A stretch of 64,000 nt of DNA from Mycobacterium sp. ST-F2. Lineage in GTDB: Bacteria; Actinomycetota; Actinomycetes; Mycobacteriales; Mycobacteriaceae. Positions within the stretch are counted from its first letter, which is position 1, and each line of letters starts with the position of its first letter. Below, in pieces: positions 49,654 to 59,131 of this stretch. Both the position numbers and the translations under genes were made by a program. The DNA is taken from contig NZ_JMHT01000027.1 of NCBI RefSeq assembly GCF_001905655.1, positions 1 through 64,000 of the forward strand. The letters run 5' to 3'. The notes below the pieces were generated by a model. That model searched no databases. It saw only the letters and a list, made by a program, of their open reading frames with translations, and was not told the DNA's origin.

Positions 49654-49741
49654 CGGTGGCGGAGGGATTTGAACCCTCGGTGGGGGGTTACCCCACACAC
49701 GCTTTCGAGGCGTGCTCCTTAGGCCGCTCGGACACGCCACC
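49654..49741 (-). tRNA. tRNA-Ser (CGA)
   Basis: Minus strand. Acceptor GGTGGCG pairs with CGCCACC, discriminator G, and a CCA end is encoded (49653-49651). Anticodon loop CTCGAAA gives CGA, reading UCG. A long GC-rich variable arm (GTGGGGT...ACCCCCCAC) identifies a class II serine tRNA. T arm with GGTTCAAATCC. Confidence 0.95.
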
Positions 49742-50037
49742 GTGTGGCAGCTTACCGAACCCGGGCCCTAGTCCCTAATCGCTGGTCGCGTGACGCCGAA
49801 ACCAGCCTTGCGTCCGAGACCTGAGCTCTACTTGGGCGTCTTTGGGACTACTCGCACGGGCCTCGGGCGAGAAAGTCCGTGGCTTCACTCACTGGGCGCT
49901 CGAAGCCGCTTTGACTGAAACGAGGTACCTTTTCCCGCCGCGAGAGGTCCCTCAGTTCAATCACAACAGGTTGATCGCCCCTTCGACTGAACTCACGTAC
50001 TTTTCGGCCGGAACTCGCTGATGCGACAGCAACGGAA
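49742..50037. other. Intergenic region, no gene seen
   Basis: 296 bp between tRNA-Ser and tadA. No coding frame with mycobacterial codon use. Two imperfect copies of GACTGAA-n-GTAC-n-TTTTC occur (near 49913 and 49987), and CAGTTCA near 49953 is a partial inverse. Base composition is lower in GC than the flanks. Confidence 0.4.
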
Positions 50038-50493
50038 TCAGCGCTGCCGGGCGAAGAACCCCTCCATGAGCGCCGCGCACTCGGCCTCCAGCACCCCTCC
50101 GCGGACCTCGGGCCGGTGCGTCAGCCGCCGGTCGCGGACCACGTCCCACAGCGAGCCGACGGCTCCGGTCTTGGGTTCCCAGGCCCCGAACACCACGCGC
50201 GCCACGCGGGACATCACCAGCGCGCCGGCGCACATGGTGCACGGCTCGACGGTGACCGCCAGGGTCGCGCCTTCGAGCCGCCAGCCGTCGCCATGCACCG
50301 CCGCGGCAGCCCGCAGCGCCAGGATTTCCGCGTGCGCCGTCGGGTCGCCCAAGGATTCGCGGGCGTTGGCCGCCCGGGCCAGCTCGACCCCGTCGGCGGA
50401 AAAGACCACCGCACCGATCGGGACGTCGTCGGTCCCGGCGAGTTGGGCAGCCTCCAGCGCCAGCCGGATCAGCTGTTCGTCAGCGGAACTCAA
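50038..50493 (-). CDS. tadA: tRNA adenosine(34) deaminase
   Basis: 151 residues. The cytidine-deaminase-type zinc site is complete: HAEI (His plus catalytic Glu) and PCTMCAGAL. It converts A34 to inosine in tRNA-Arg(ACG). The TTG start overlaps the upstream partner gene by 4 nt (TTGA). M. tuberculosis equivalent: Rv3752c. Confidence 0.93.
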   Translation of the reverse strand: MSSADEQLIRLALEAAQLAGTDDVPIGAVVFSADGVELARAANARESLGDPTAHAEILALRAAAAVHGDGWRLEGATLAVTVEPCTMCAGALVMSRVARVVFGAWEPKTGAVGSLWDVVRDRRLTHRPEVRGGVLEAECAALMEGFFARQR

Positions 50494-51008
50494 CGCCCCA
50501 GCTTGTCCAGTACCGCCACGAGTTCGTCGTTGAAGCCCATCTCCTGGGCGATGCGGCTGAGTTGTTCGTCGGCGTACTCGTCGTCGGCGAGGATCACGCC
50601 GAGCACCGCCTCGGGCAGGCCCAGGTCGGCCAACAGCCCGAGGTCGCCCTCCTCGAACGGGTCGTCCTCTTCGAGCTCTTCCAGGCTCAGGTCGGCGTCG
50701 AGCTTCTCCAGCACGTCGGCCGCGATGTCGTAGTCCAGAGCCGCGGTGGCATCCGAGAGCAGCAACCGGGCCCCGGAGGGGGCCGGGCGGACAATGACGA
50801 AGAACTCGTCATCGACGTTCAACAGGCCGAAAACCGCTCCGGCGGAACGGAGTTCACGAAGTTCGGTCTCGGCGGCGGTCAGGTCCACCAGCGCCGCGCG
50901 TTTCAGCGGGACGCAACGCCATGCGCCGTCTTCCCGGACGACTGCGACACCGAACCCGTCGGGGAGATCGGCAACCTGCTGCTGTGCCTGCGCGCGCTGT
51001 ACTCCCAT
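50490..51008 (-). CDS. tRNA adenosine deaminase-associated protein
   Basis: 172 residues from ATG 51008. A small alpha/beta domain ([39 protein letters not shown]) is followed by a strongly acidic, helical C-terminal half ([20 protein letters not shown]). The family is always encoded next to tadA in actinobacteria; its molecular role is not established. TAGCGT (51021-51016) lies seven bases before the ATG, so the operon is probably leaderless. Rv3753c equivalent. Confidence 0.87.
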   Translation of the reverse strand: MGVQRAQAQQQVADLPDGFGVAVVREDGAWRCVPLKRAALVDLTAAETELRELRSAGAVFGLLNVDDEFFVIVRPAPSGARLLLSDATAALDYDIAADVLEKLDADLSLEELEEDDPFEEGDLGLLADLGLPEAVLGVILADDEYADEQLSRIAQEMGFNDELVAVLDKLGR

Positions 51009-51090
51009 GCGGATAACGCTAGTCCGCACTGTGCCACTTGACCAGCGGTCCCATATGTACCCCGCACAGCCCATGTGCAAACCTTGGAAG

Positions 51091-52047
51091 GTGACAACTC
51101 CGGTGTGCGTGCTCGGTCTGGGACTCATCGGCGGTTCGCTGATGCGGGCCGGGCAGGCCATGGGCCGCGAGGTCTTCGGATACAACCGCTCGATCGATGC
51201 GGTCAGGTGCGCGACGGCCGACGGTTTCGACGCGACCGAGGACCTCACCGCCGCCCTCAAACGCGCCGCCTCGAGCGATGCGCTCATCGTCCTGGCAGTG
51301 CCGGTACCCGCACTCCCCATCATGCTGGAGCGCGTCCGCGACACCGCCCCGGACTGCCCGCTGACCGACGTCGTCAGCGTCAAAGGCAATGTGCTGCAAC
51401 AGGTTCAGCAGTACGGCCTACTGAAGAACTTCGTCGGCGGGCACCCCATGGCCGGCACCGCACACTCCGGCTGGACGGCCGGCACCGCCGACCTGTTCGC
51501 CGGGGCGCCGTGGGTGCTGAGCGTGGACGACCACGTCGACCCGCACGTGTGGGCCCAGGTGATGCACCTGGCGCTGGACTGCCGGGCCGTGATCGTGCCG
51601 GCCCGCTCCGACGAACACGACGCCGCGGCTGCCGCCATCTCGCACCTGCCGCACCTGCTGGCGGAGGCCCTGGCCGCGACAGCCGGCGAAGTCCCCCTGG
51701 CCTTCGCCCTGGCGGCGGGGTCGTTCCGCGACGGCACGCGAGTCGCGGCCACCGCACCCGACCTGGTCCGGGCCATGTGCGAGGCCAATGCCACTGAGCT
51801 GACGGTCATGCTGGACCGGGCCATGGAGCTGCTGAGCCAGGCGCGCTCATCGCTGGTCGAGGCGCAATCGGTGGCCGAGCTGGTGGAGAGCGGCCATGCG
51901 GCGCGGGTCCGTTACGACAGCTTCCACCGACCGCAGATCATCACGACGACCATCGGTGCCGACGGCTGGCGCGAAGAGCTGGCCGCGGAGGGGCGCGCGG
52001 GCGGGGTGATCAGATCCGCTCTGCCAGTCCGGGATAGTCGAGGATGA
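51091..52047 (+). CDS. tyrA: Prephenate dehydrogenase
   Basis: 318 residues. The NAD-binding loop [17 protein letters not shown] opens the protein, followed by [13 protein letters not shown] (substrate-binding His region) and [19 protein letters not shown] in the helical dimer domain. Makes 4-hydroxyphenylpyruvate for tyrosine synthesis. GTG 51091 gives [12 protein letters not shown] 51073 is the alternative. The 3' end overlaps the convergent lipid-binding-protein gene by 38 bp. Rv3754 equivalent. Confidence 0.92.
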   Translation: MTTPVCVLGLGLIGGSLMRAGQAMGREVFGYNRSIDAVRCATADGFDATEDLTAALKRAASSDALIVLAVPVPALPIMLERVRDTAPDCPLTDVVSVKGNVLQQVQQYGLLKNFVGGHPMAGTAHSGWTAGTADLFAGAPWVLSVDDHVDPHVWAQVMHLALDCRAVIVPARSDEHDAAAAAISHLPHLLAEALAATAGEVPLAFALAAGSFRDGTRVAATAPDLVRAMCEANATELTVMLDRAMELLSQARSSLVEAQSVAELVESGHAARVRYDSFHRPQIITTTIGADGWREELAAEGRAGGVIRSALPVRDSRG

Positions 52048-52624
52048 AGCCGTCGTCGTCGACGGTGATGGCGGTGTCGGCGACGGGTGAGTCCAGCTTG
52101 ATGGGATTGCCCGGGCCGGCACTGACGTAGCCGATGGTCACGGGTTCGACCGTCAGATCCGGCACGCGCACATAGACGACGGGCAGGGACACCGAGGCGG
52201 TCCGGTGGTACAGCCCGGTACGACGGATGGGCAGTGCGTTGAAGAACGGGCTGAAGACCACGTCGACGTCCAGCGCTCCGTTGTAGGCGGCCCGACGGGT
52301 CTGATTCTGGTGGTCCTGGACCATCCACATGTTCTCTTCATCGCGGGCGATGGAGAGTTGCCGTTCGCGCTGCGCGAGGGTGACGGTGAGCGACAGGCGT
52401 TTGGTCGCCCCGCTCTCGTCGGTGACCAGGTCGTAGGACGCGCTGAACGCGGGGTGAATGTCGGTGGCAGCGGCCACGATCCGGCCGTACGCCTTGATCC
52501 GGTTGCCGGACAACTGGACCCGCACCGATTCCATACGTGATACGTCCTGCGCGCGCCAGGTCAGAATCGCCGGCCAGGCGGGTTCTGCAGCATCGGGGCT
52601 GGCATCAGACTGCGGTGCGCTCAC
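52010..52624 (-). CDS. Putative glycolipid-binding domain protein
   Basis: 204 residues, no signal peptide. Starts [22 protein letters not shown] and has the long beta pattern of the putative glycolipid-binding family ([23 protein letters not shown] is split by its conserved D-V-D and NTLPIRR-like segment). Rv3755c equivalent. The GTG start lies 4 bp after the proZ stop, so it is the last gene of the pro operon. Function not established. Confidence 0.8.
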   Translation of the reverse strand: MSAPQSDASPDAAEPAWPAILTWRAQDVSRMESVRVQLSGNRIKAYGRIVAAATDIHPAFSASYDLVTDESGATKRLSLTVTLAQRERQLSIARDEENMWMVQDHQNQTRRAAYNGALDVDVVFSPFFNALPIRRTGLYHRTASVSLPVVYVRVPDLTVEPVTIGYVSAGPGNPIKLDSPVADTAITVDDDGFILDYPGLAERI

Positions 52625-52628
52625 CCGT

Positions 52629-53330
52629 CTACCGTAGGCGACGAAGGCCCGGCTTCGCAGTCACGATTGCAACTCCGGCCGGGCCGGGCCGCGATGCCCG
52701 CACAGCCAGCGCCAAGGCGGCGTCCAGCGCGAGGGCGAGGGCCGCCACCAGCAGGGCGCCGACCAGGGCGAGATAGAACTGGCGCACCTTGATGCCGTCG
52801 ATCAGGAACCGGCCGAGGCCGCCCAGACTGGCGTACGCCGCGACGGTTGCGGTGGCGACCACCTGCAGGGTGGCGGTCCGCAGCCCGCCGACGATCAGCG
52901 GCATCGCGTTCGGCACCTCGACACGCAGCAGGACCTGACGCTCGGTCATGCCCATGGCGCGAGCGGCATCGACGACCACCGGGTCGACGTTGGCGATGCC
53001 GGCGTACGTCCCCGCCAGCAGCGGCGGAATGCCCAGCAGCATCAGAGCGACGGTCGGGGGCAGCAGGCCCAGTCCCCACAGCAGGACCCCCAGCAGCAGG
53101 ACGCCGAGCGTGGGCAGGGCGCGCAGGGCGTTGACGCCACCGACCACCAGCGCCGTGCCGCGGCCGGTGTGCCCGACGTACATGCCCACGGGAACGGCGA
53201 CCAGCGCGCTGCACAACACCGCGATGCCGGTGTACTCGAGATGTTCCAGCATGCGCATGCCGAGTCCGGCCGGACCGGTCCAGTTGGCCGCGGTGAAGAT
53301 GTAGGCGAGGGCCTGGTGCAGGAAGTTCAT
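52629..53330 (-). CDS. proZ: Glycine betaine/osmoprotectant ABC permease ProZ
   Basis: 233 residues from ATG 53330 (ATGA overlap with proW). Five or six hydrophobic segments and the permease coupling motif AMGMTERQVLLRVEVPNAMPLIVGGLRTA. A typical OpuC/ProZ-type permease forming a heterodimer with ProW. Rv3756c equivalent. The RALPTLGVLLLGVLLWG segment is strongly conserved in the family. Confidence 0.92.
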   Translation of the reverse strand: MNFLHQALAYIFTAANWTGPAGLGMRMLEHLEYTGIAVLCSALVAVPVGMYVGHTGRGTALVVGGVNALRALPTLGVLLLGVLLWGLGLLPPTVALMLLGIPPLLAGTYAGIANVDPVVVDAARAMGMTERQVLLRVEVPNAMPLIVGGLRTATLQVVATATVAAYASLGGLGRFLIDGIKVRQFYLALVGALLVAALALALDAALALAVRASRPGPAGVAIVTAKPGLRRLR

Positions 53331-53971
53331 GCCGCTGCCTTCGCCCGGGTCCACGGGGTGGCCAGCCGGCCGAGGCTCAGGATGATCAGGTCGACGGCCA
53401 CCGCCAGCACGAAGATGGCGATGATGCCGGCGATGATCTGGTCGCTCTTGTCAGCCTGATATCCCTCGGTGAACCAGGTGCCCAGCCCGCCGATGCCGAT
53501 CACCGAACCCACCGACACCATCGAGATGTTGGTGACGGCAACCACCCGCATCCCTGCCGTGAGGACCGGAATCGCCAGCGGCAGTTCTACTCTCAAGAAC
53601 CGGGTGCGCGGCCGATAGCCCATGGCGGTGGCCGCCTCGCGGGTGGCCGCGGGCACCGCGTCCAGCGCTTCGGGCACCGTCCGCATCAGCAGCGCCACGG
53701 TGTACAAGGTCAGAGCGACCAGGACGTTGGCCTCGTCGAGAATCCGCGTCGGGATGATCAACGGCAGCACCACGAACAGTGCCAGCGACGGAATGGTGAA
53801 GACGACGCTGGCCGTGATGGTACTGATCCGGCGCAGCCGCGGACGCTGCCGCACATAAGCGCCCAGCGGCACGGCGATCAGCACCCCGATGAGCAGCGGC
53901 AGAAGGGACAGCCGTAGGTGAATCTGCGTGAGCAGCCACGCGCCTTCCAGGTGGGTCAGCAGGTATCGCAC
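53327..53971 (-). CDS. proW: Glycine betaine/osmoprotectant ABC permease ProW
   Basis: 214 residues from GTG 53971, which overlaps the proV end by 16 bp. Hydrophobic segments include LLPLLIGVLIAVPLGAYV and TASVVFTIPSLALFVVLPL. Coupling loop AMGYRPRTRFLRVELPLAIPVLTAGMRVV. Pairs with ProZ. Rv3757c equivalent. Confidence 0.92.
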   Translation of the reverse strand: MRYLLTHLEGAWLLTQIHLRLSLLPLLIGVLIAVPLGAYVRQRPRLRRISTITASVVFTIPSLALFVVLPLIIPTRILDEANVLVALTLYTVALLMRTVPEALDAVPAATREAATAMGYRPRTRFLRVELPLAIPVLTAGMRVVAVTNISMVSVGSVIGIGGLGTWFTEGYQADKSDQIIAGIIAIFVLAVAVDLIILSLGRLATPWTRAKAAA

Positions 53972-55065
53972 TGTTCGCCCTTGCCGCTCTTGATGATTGC
54001 CAGCACATCGTCGAGGCCCACACCGCCGACCACGTGGCCCCGTTCGTCGACCGCCACGCCCAGCCCGGACGGTGACGACAGCGCCGAGTCCAGCGCCAGC
54101 CGCAGGGTGCCGTCTGGCCGGAACAGCGAACCGCCGGCAATGGTGCTGTCGTACAAGGACTTTCCGTGGCGATGCAGACCCACTCCGTGAGCGTTGATCC
54201 AGGCGTAGGGGGTGCCGTCGGCGTTGACCACCAGGGCCCATTGGCCCGCGCCGAGTTCCAGTGCGTCGACCGCTGGCTCGGCGACGGTGCGGATGTCGCG
54301 GAGCTGAAGTCCGGTTGCGTCGCGGAATTGCAGCCCGCGGTAGCCACGATCAGCGCCGACGAACCCCGCGACGAATGCGTTGGCCGGGTTGGACAGCAAC
54401 CGCCTCGGCGCGTCGTACTGCTGCAAGGTGCCACCGGGTCCGAACACCGCGACGCGGTCGCCCAACTTGACGGCTTCATCGATATCGTGCGTGACGAACA
54501 CGATGGTCTTGCGCAGATCGCTTTGCAGCCGCAGGATTTCGGCCTGCAGGTCTTCGCGGACCACGGGGTCGACCGCGCTGAACGGCTCGTCCATCAGCAG
54601 AATGGGCGGGTCCGCCGCCAGGGCACGGGCCACGCCGACCCTCTGCTGCTGCCCACCCGACAACTGGGCCGGGTAGCGGTCGGCAAGCTTGACGTCGAGC
54701 CCGACGCGCTCCAACACGCCCAACGCCTTTTTCCTTGCGCTACGGCGGGATTCACCCTTGAGGACCGGAACGGTGGCGACATTGTCGACCACTTTCAGAT
54801 GCGGCATGAGCCCGGCTGATTGCAGCACGTACCCGATACCGAGCCGCAGTTTCACCGGGTCGACGGTGGCGACGTTGGCACCGTCGACGGTCAAGGTGCC
54901 CGACGTCGGGTCGATCATCCGGTTGATCATCCGCATCGAGGTGGTCTTGCCGCAGCCCGACGGGCCGACGAACACCGACAACGTGCCCTCCGCGATCTCG
55001 AGGGTCAACTCATCGACGGCGACCACGCCGCCGTAGCTCTTGGTGACCTTGTCGAAAGAGATCAT
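53956..55065 (-). CDS. proV: Glycine betaine/osmoprotectant ABC ATPase ProV
   Basis: 369 residues from ATG 55065 (ATGA overlap with proX). ABC domain: Walker A GPSGCGKTTSM, signature LSGGQQQR, Walker B LLMDEPFSAVDP, switch His in VTHDIDEA. A C-terminal tandem of CBS-like modules (about 245-365) ends VGLDDVLAIIKSG; in OpuA/OpuC relatives these sense ionic strength. Rv3758c equivalent. Confidence 0.94.
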   Translation of the reverse strand: MISFDKVTKSYGGVVAVDELTLEIAEGTLSVFVGPSGCGKTTSMRMINRMIDPTSGTLTVDGANVATVDPVKLRLGIGYVLQSAGLMPHLKVVDNVATVPVLKGESRRSARKKALGVLERVGLDVKLADRYPAQLSGGQQQRVGVARALAADPPILLMDEPFSAVDPVVREDLQAEILRLQSDLRKTIVFVTHDIDEAVKLGDRVAVFGPGGTLQQYDAPRRLLSNPANAFVAGFVGADRGYRGLQFRDATGLQLRDIRTVAEPAVDALELGAGQWALVVNADGTPYAWINAHGVGLHRHGKSLYDSTIAGGSLFRPDGTLRLALDSALSSPSGLGVAVDERGHVVGGVGLDDVLAIIKSGKGEQCDTC

Positions 55066-55991
55066 CGGCTCACCGGCTTGTCGAACCCGTTGTCCTGCAC
55101 CCATTTTCTCGCGGCCTGATCGGCGTCGACGCCGCTGTTGCCGGACACCGCGGTGTTCATGTCGATCAGCGCCTTCGTGGTGAGTTTCGCGCTGACGGAG
55201 TCCAGCACGGTCTTGAGCAGATCGGACTTCTTCTGCGACGCCACCAGCGGCACCACGTTGGCGGCAAGGAAGTTGTGCTTCGGATCCTCGAGCACCACCA
55301 GGTTGTTCTGCACGATGGCCGGGGACGTGCTGAAAATATCTGCCGCGGTGACGGTTCCGTCGACCAGAGCCCGGACCGTGGCCGGTCCCCCACCGTCGCT
55401 GATCGCGATGAAGTTGGACGGCGCGATGTCGAGGCCGTACTTGGCCTTCAGCCCGGGCAGCCCCTCGGTCCGCTGCAGAAACTCCGACGGCGCACCGAAT
55501 TTCACCTGGGCCGAATGCTGGGCCAGGTCGCCGATGGTCTTCAGATTCCACTTCTTGGCGGTCTCCGCCGACACCGCCACCGTGTCGGTGTCTTCGGCCG
55601 GCGAAGGCGTCAGGATCGACAGATCGCCGGGAAGCACTCGGGCGAGCGCCAATTCGACGTCATCGGCGGCGGTGGCTTTGGTCTTCGGGTCGAAGTACTG
55701 CAGCAGGTTACCGGTGTATTCGGGGATCAGGTCGATCGAATGATCCTTGACGGCAGGGACGTACGTCTCGCGGCTCCCGATGCCGAATTGGCGGCCGACG
55801 GTAAAGCCGTTGGCCGCCAATGCCTGCGCGTAGATCTCGGCGATGATCTTCGATTCGGGGAAATCGGCAGACCCCACCACGATGGACTTGAGGTCACCCG
55901 AGATGCTGCCCCCGCCCAGAGGATTGGCGCTGCCACAACCCGTCAACACGGCAGCAAGCAGCAAGGCCACAGTGGCCAGAATTCGCGCCAT
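55062..55991 (-). CDS. proX: Glycine betaine/osmoprotectant-binding lipoprotein ProX
   Basis: 309 residues from ATG 55991 with AAAGGACG upstream. Lipobox LTGC. OpuAC-type fold with IVVGSADFPESKIIAEIYAQ and DLIPEYTGNLLQYF, which holds the conserved Tyr of the quaternary-amine site. First gene of proX-V-W-Z plus the lipid-binding-protein gene. Rv3759c equivalent. Confidence 0.93.
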   Translation of the reverse strand: MARILATVALLLAAVLTGCGSANPLGGGSISGDLKSIVVGSADFPESKIIAEIYAQALAANGFTVGRQFGIGSRETYVPAVKDHSIDLIPEYTGNLLQYFDPKTKATAADDVELALARVLPGDLSILTPSPAEDTDTVAVSAETAKKWNLKTIGDLAQHSAQVKFGAPSEFLQRTEGLPGLKAKYGLDIAPSNFIAISDGGGPATVRALVDGTVTAADIFSTSPAIVQNNLVVLEDPKHNFLAANVVPLVASQKKSDLLKTVLDSVSAKLTTKALIDMNTAVSGNSGVDADQAARKWVQDNGFDKPVSR

Positions 55992-56088
55992 CCGAACGTC
56001 CTTTCGGCGTCGAGCACTCAGGCCGACCCTAGCGTTATTCGAAAATTGGTGTCGCAGTTCCCGGCATCCTGCCCGGAGAACCGTCAAG

Positions 56089-56499
56089 ATGGTGCGTATG
56101 AGTAGCGATCACGCGTCTACCCCTGGGCCGACCGGGCCGGAGCCCAAGGCCGCTCCCACTCACGCCGAACCGCCGGCACCCAAGGCCCCCAAGTCTGATT
56201 CGGCCCCCGTCAAGAAACCCACGACGCCCGAATCGGCAGTCAAGTTCACCCGCACCGCAGCGCTGTGGACTGCACTGATCCTCGGTTTCCTGATCCTGAT
56301 CCTGCTGCTGGTGTTCGTCATCCAGAACGACACCCCGGTCGACATCGTCCTGCTCGGCTGGAAGCTGCACCAGGTGCAGCTGGGCGTGACCATCCTGCTC
56401 GCGGCCATCGCCGGCGGCCTGCTGACCTTCGCGGTCGCCACCACCCGGATCCTGCAACTGCGGTTGGCCGCGAAGAAGAACCTGAAGGCCGGACTTTAA
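56089..56499 (+). CDS. LapA-domain membrane protein
   Basis: 136 residues from ATG 56089 (GGAGAA upstream). A Pro/Lys/Ala-rich N-terminal ~50 residues precede two transmembrane helices (LWTALILGFLILILLLVFVI; VTILLAAIAGGLLTFAVA) joined by QNDTPVDIVLLGWKLHQ, the DUF1049/LapA signature. Rv3760 equivalent. LapA proteins of Gram-negatives act in LPS assembly, which cannot apply here; function unknown. Followed by a strong terminator. Confidence 0.82.
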   Translation: MVRMSSDHASTPGPTGPEPKAAPTHAEPPAPKAPKSDSAPVKKPTTPESAVKFTRTAALWTALILGFLILILLLVFVIQNDTPVDIVLLGWKLHQVQLGVTILLAAIAGGLLTFAVATTRILQLRLAAKKNLKAGL

Positions 56500-56552
56500 A
56501 TCACCGCGAGCGGCCGTGTTTGTACGTCAACACGCCGCCCCCGGTGTACAAG

Positions 56553-56588
56553 AACGTCACGCTCGTCAGCCACGAGCGTGACGTTTTT
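56553..56588 (+). terminator. Intrinsic terminator after the LapA-domain gene
   Basis: AACGTCACGCTCG (56553-56565) pairs perfectly with CGAGCGTGACGTT (56573-56585) around a 7-nt loop; the run TTTTT (56584-56588) follows. Confidence 0.93.
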
Positions 56589-56632
56589 GCACGAAGACCA
56601 CGGCGTGTTGCGTGCAGACACGCACGCTCGCG

Positions 56633-57655
56633 CTAGGAAAGAACAGCCAATCCGGCGGCGATGAGCGGCGCGACGGCCTCACCGACAGAATCGTCGCCGC
56701 CGGCTGCAACGGAGCCCATCCGGGCGCGGAAGTCGATGCCGGCGGCGATGATCGCCAGCTTGAAGTACGCCAGCGCGAGATAGAACTCCCAGTGGTCCAA
56801 AGGCTGCCCGGCCGCGACGGAGTATTTCTCGGCCAGCTGGTCCATCGACGGAATCTTCTCCGACGACCACGCCGCGTCGGAATGCACCATGGAGAACATC
56901 GGGTGCCGATAGACACACATCAGCGCGGCGTCGGACAGCGGGTCACCGAGCGTCGACATCTCCCAGTCCAGGACCGCCCTCACCTTGGTGGGGTCGACGG
57001 CGTCGAGCATGGTGTTGTCGATGCGGTAGTCGCCGTGCACGATGGCACTGCGGCTCTGCGGCGGCAGCTTCTCGGTCAGCGCGGCATGCAGCCGACGCAC
57101 ATCAGCGTCACGCAAATCGTCCTGCAGCCGCACCAGATCCCACTGCGAGCCCCAGCGCCGCACCTGTCGTTCCAGGTACCCGTTGGCCTTCCCGAAGTCC
57201 CCGAGCCCCACGGCTTCCGGGTCCACGGCGTGCAGGTCGGCGAGCACTTTGATCAGCGCGTCCACACAGGCGTCGATGGCCTGCTGATCCCCCAGCGCGT
57301 CGAGCTCGGCCGAGTACCGCACCACTCGTCCGGGCACGAATTCGACCATCTGGAACGGCGCACCCAGCACCGAGTCGTCGTTCCGCATCGTCACCGGATG
57401 TGCCACCGGGACATTCGTAACTTCAAGCGCCGCAACGACTTTGTACTCACGGGCCATGTCATGCGCCGACGGTGTCAGGCCGTGCAGCGGCGGCCGGCGC
57501 AGCACCCATTTGGCGGCGTCGTCGAACACCAGGAACGTCAGATTCGACCGGCCGCCGGCGATCAGCTCAGCGCGCAGCTCACCGGTGCGGGCCACCCCGA
57601 TATCCCGCAGGTGCGCGTCGAGGGCGGTCAGGTCCAAACCGTCAAGGCCCGTCAC
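56633..57655 (-). CDS. Phosphotransferase family protein (FadE36-like, APH fold)
   Basis: 340 residues from GTG 57655 (GGGGG upstream); an upstream GTG at 57730 would overlap the phosphatase gene. Kinase motifs: IVHGDYRIDNTM (catalytic loop Asp/Asn) and VLDWEMSTLGDP (metal-binding Asp). Group of the ACAD10/11 kinase domain, which phosphorylates 4-hydroxy acyl-CoAs. The M. tuberculosis equivalent Rv3761c is named fadE36 but likewise lacks an acyl-CoA dehydrogenase domain. Substrate unknown. Confidence 0.85.
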   Translation of the reverse strand: MTGLDGLDLTALDAHLRDIGVARTGELRAELIAGGRSNLTFLVFDDAAKWVLRRPPLHGLTPSAHDMAREYKVVAALEVTNVPVAHPVTMRNDDSVLGAPFQMVEFVPGRVVRYSAELDALGDQQAIDACVDALIKVLADLHAVDPEAVGLGDFGKANGYLERQVRRWGSQWDLVRLQDDLRDADVRRLHAALTEKLPPQSRSAIVHGDYRIDNTMLDAVDPTKVRAVLDWEMSTLGDPLSDAALMCVYRHPMFSMVHSDAAWSSEKIPSMDQLAEKYSVAAGQPLDHWEFYLALAYFKLAIIAAGIDFRARMGSVAAGGDDSVGEAVAPLIAAGLAVLS

Positions 57656-57696
57656 ATCTTCCCCCGTCGCTTCGCTCGCCCTGCCACCCGAACTGT

Positions 57697-58305
57697 TTAC
57701 CACCGCTGATTTCGCGGCAGCAGGTCCCACACGTGTTCGACGCTGTTGACGCCGGCCACGGCCAGGCGGCCGCTGCGCGAGGCCAGCAGCCGGGTGATTC
57801 CCGTGTAGTCGACCTGGAACGACAGGATGCGCTCGGTCGGCAGGATGTCGTGCAGCAGGCCGTTGATGACACCGCCGTGACTGAAGATCACAACGGTGTC
57901 GTCGGCCTCGGCCTCGCTCGCGATGTCCATGACGGCTTCGGTGATTCGGGCCAGGAACGCCTCTTCATCGACACTGCTGGGGAGATGACCCGACATCAGC
58001 CGGGCCATCTCCTCGGGGTGTTCGGCCGCGATCTGCTCGATCGGGATGTACTGCGCCATGTCGCGGTCGTACTCGGCGAGCCGGTCGTCGACCTCGATGG
58101 GCAGTCCGAGCGCGTCGGCCACCGGCTGACCGGTCTGGATGGCGCGCTTCTGCGGGCTGCTGAGCAGCCGGGTGATCGGGTACCGCTTGAGCGCGTCGGG
58201 CAGCCGCATGGCCTGCGCGATGCCCTCCTCGGACAGATCGGGGTCGGCGCCCTCGCCGGGCTCGCTGCGCAGCGGCAGGGCGTGACGGATCAGAAGCAGT
58301 TGCAT
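57697..58305 (-). CDS. Histidine phosphatase family protein
   Basis: 202 residues from ATG 58305 with GGAGGAAA upstream. Phosphohistidine motif LLLIRHALPLRS at the N-terminus, second catalytic region LLSSPQKRAIQTGQPVA, and the C-terminal catalytic His in FSHGGVINGLL. Phosphoglycerate-mutase-like phosphatase; substrate unknown. It lies 41 bp upstream of the kinase-fold gene on the same strand, so a linked pair is possible. Confidence 0.88.
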   Translation of the reverse strand: MQLLLIRHALPLRSEPGEGADPDLSEEGIAQAMRLPDALKRYPITRLLSSPQKRAIQTGQPVADALGLPIEVDDRLAEYDRDMAQYIPIEQIAAEHPEEMARLMSGHLPSSVDEEAFLARITEAVMDIASEAEADDTVVIFSHGGVINGLLHDILPTERILSFQVDYTGITRLLASRSGRLAVAGVNSVEHVWDLLPRNQRW

Positions 58306-58357
58306 GGGCGGTTTCCTCCACAGCGGTTGTGCGCTGACGGGCAATACTATGCAGCTA

Positions 58358-58372
58358 AGTTGTCATGACAAG
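58358..58372. promoter_or_regulatory. Candidate GntR operator upstream of its own gene
   Basis: AGTTGTCATGACAAG contains the perfect palindrome TTGTCATGACAA (58360-58371), 22 bp before the regulator start. It matches 62568-62582 at 13 of 15 positions. Confidence 0.65.
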
Positions 58373-58393
58373 ACACCGAGAGGCGGTACACCG

Positions 58394-59125
58394 ATGGTCG
58401 GCTCCCGGTCGCGTCATGAGCACGTCGCGGCGGTGCTGCGGCAGCGGATCACGCGACACGAGTACCAGATCGGTGAGTCACTGCCCGCCGAGAGCGCATT
58501 GTGCGCGGAGTTCGACGTGTCGCGAGGGCCCGTCCGCCAGGCCCTCGCGACGCTGAAAAACGAAGGCCTGATCCGCATTTCGCGGGGCAAGCCCGCCACC
58601 GTCCGCAGCCACGACGTCCGCCAGACACTGGACACGTTCACGCCGTTCACCCAGTGGGCCGAACGCAACGGCCGAAAGGCGGGGAGCCGGACCCTGGAGG
58701 TCTCACGCAGACGCGCCGGCGAAACCGCGGCCACCGCACTGAGCCTGACCACCGACGACTTCGTCGTCGAAGTGCTGCGCGTGCGACTGCTCGACGGCGA
58801 GCCGGCGATGATCGAGCGGAGCAGTTTCACCGACGCGGTGGGTTCGCTGCTGTTCGAATTCGACACCGACTCCGGCTCCATCACCGACTACCTGACCGAC
58901 CGTGGGGTGCAGTGGGACGCCATGGAACACGTGCTGGACGCCGTCGCCGCGGACGAGGTCGACGCCGAGAACATGCACATCGAGCGGGGCAGTCCCCTGT
59001 TGCGTGAGCGTCGTACCTCACGCGACCAGTTCGGGGTGGCCTTCGAATATTCCGACGACCGATACCGGCCCGACGTGGTGGCCTTCAGCATCGTCAACGC
59101 CCGCACCATCGACGTCCGCGCCTGA
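58394..59125 (+). CDS. GntR/UTRA family regulator
   Basis: 243 residues from ATG 58394 (GAGAGG upstream). N-terminal winged helix (VLRQRITRHEYQIGESLPAES; FDVSRGPVRQALATLKNEGLI). The rest is a UTRA (HutC-type) ligand domain with VLRVRLLDGEPAMIERSSF. PhnF, the phosphate/phosphonate repressor, belongs to this group. Convergent with the transporter gene (6 bp apart), and the operator is shared with the oxidase promoter, so it probably controls the whole locus. Confidence 0.88.
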   Translation: MVGSRSRHEHVAAVLRQRITRHEYQIGESLPAESALCAEFDVSRGPVRQALATLKNEGLIRISRGKPATVRSHDVRQTLDTFTPFTQWAERNGRKAGSRTLEVSRRRAGETAATALSLTTDDFVVEVLRVRLLDGEPAMIERSSFTDAVGSLLFEFDTDSGSITDYLTDRGVQWDAMEHVLDAVAADEVDAENMHIERGSPLLRERRTSRDQFGVAFEYSDDRYRPDVVAFSIVNARTIDVRA

Positions 59126-59131
59126 CGGGCG

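Noticed and set aside
53956..55551. Longer ProV starting at 55551
   Set aside because: The first ~160 residues are a shadow of proX; the ABC domain begins MISFDKVTKSYGG at 55065 with a 4-nt overlap.
56521..56550. TGTAC/GTACA pair as a terminator of the LapA-domain gene
   Set aside because: Only five paired bases and no T-run; the much stronger stem at 56553-56585 with TTTTT lies just downstream.
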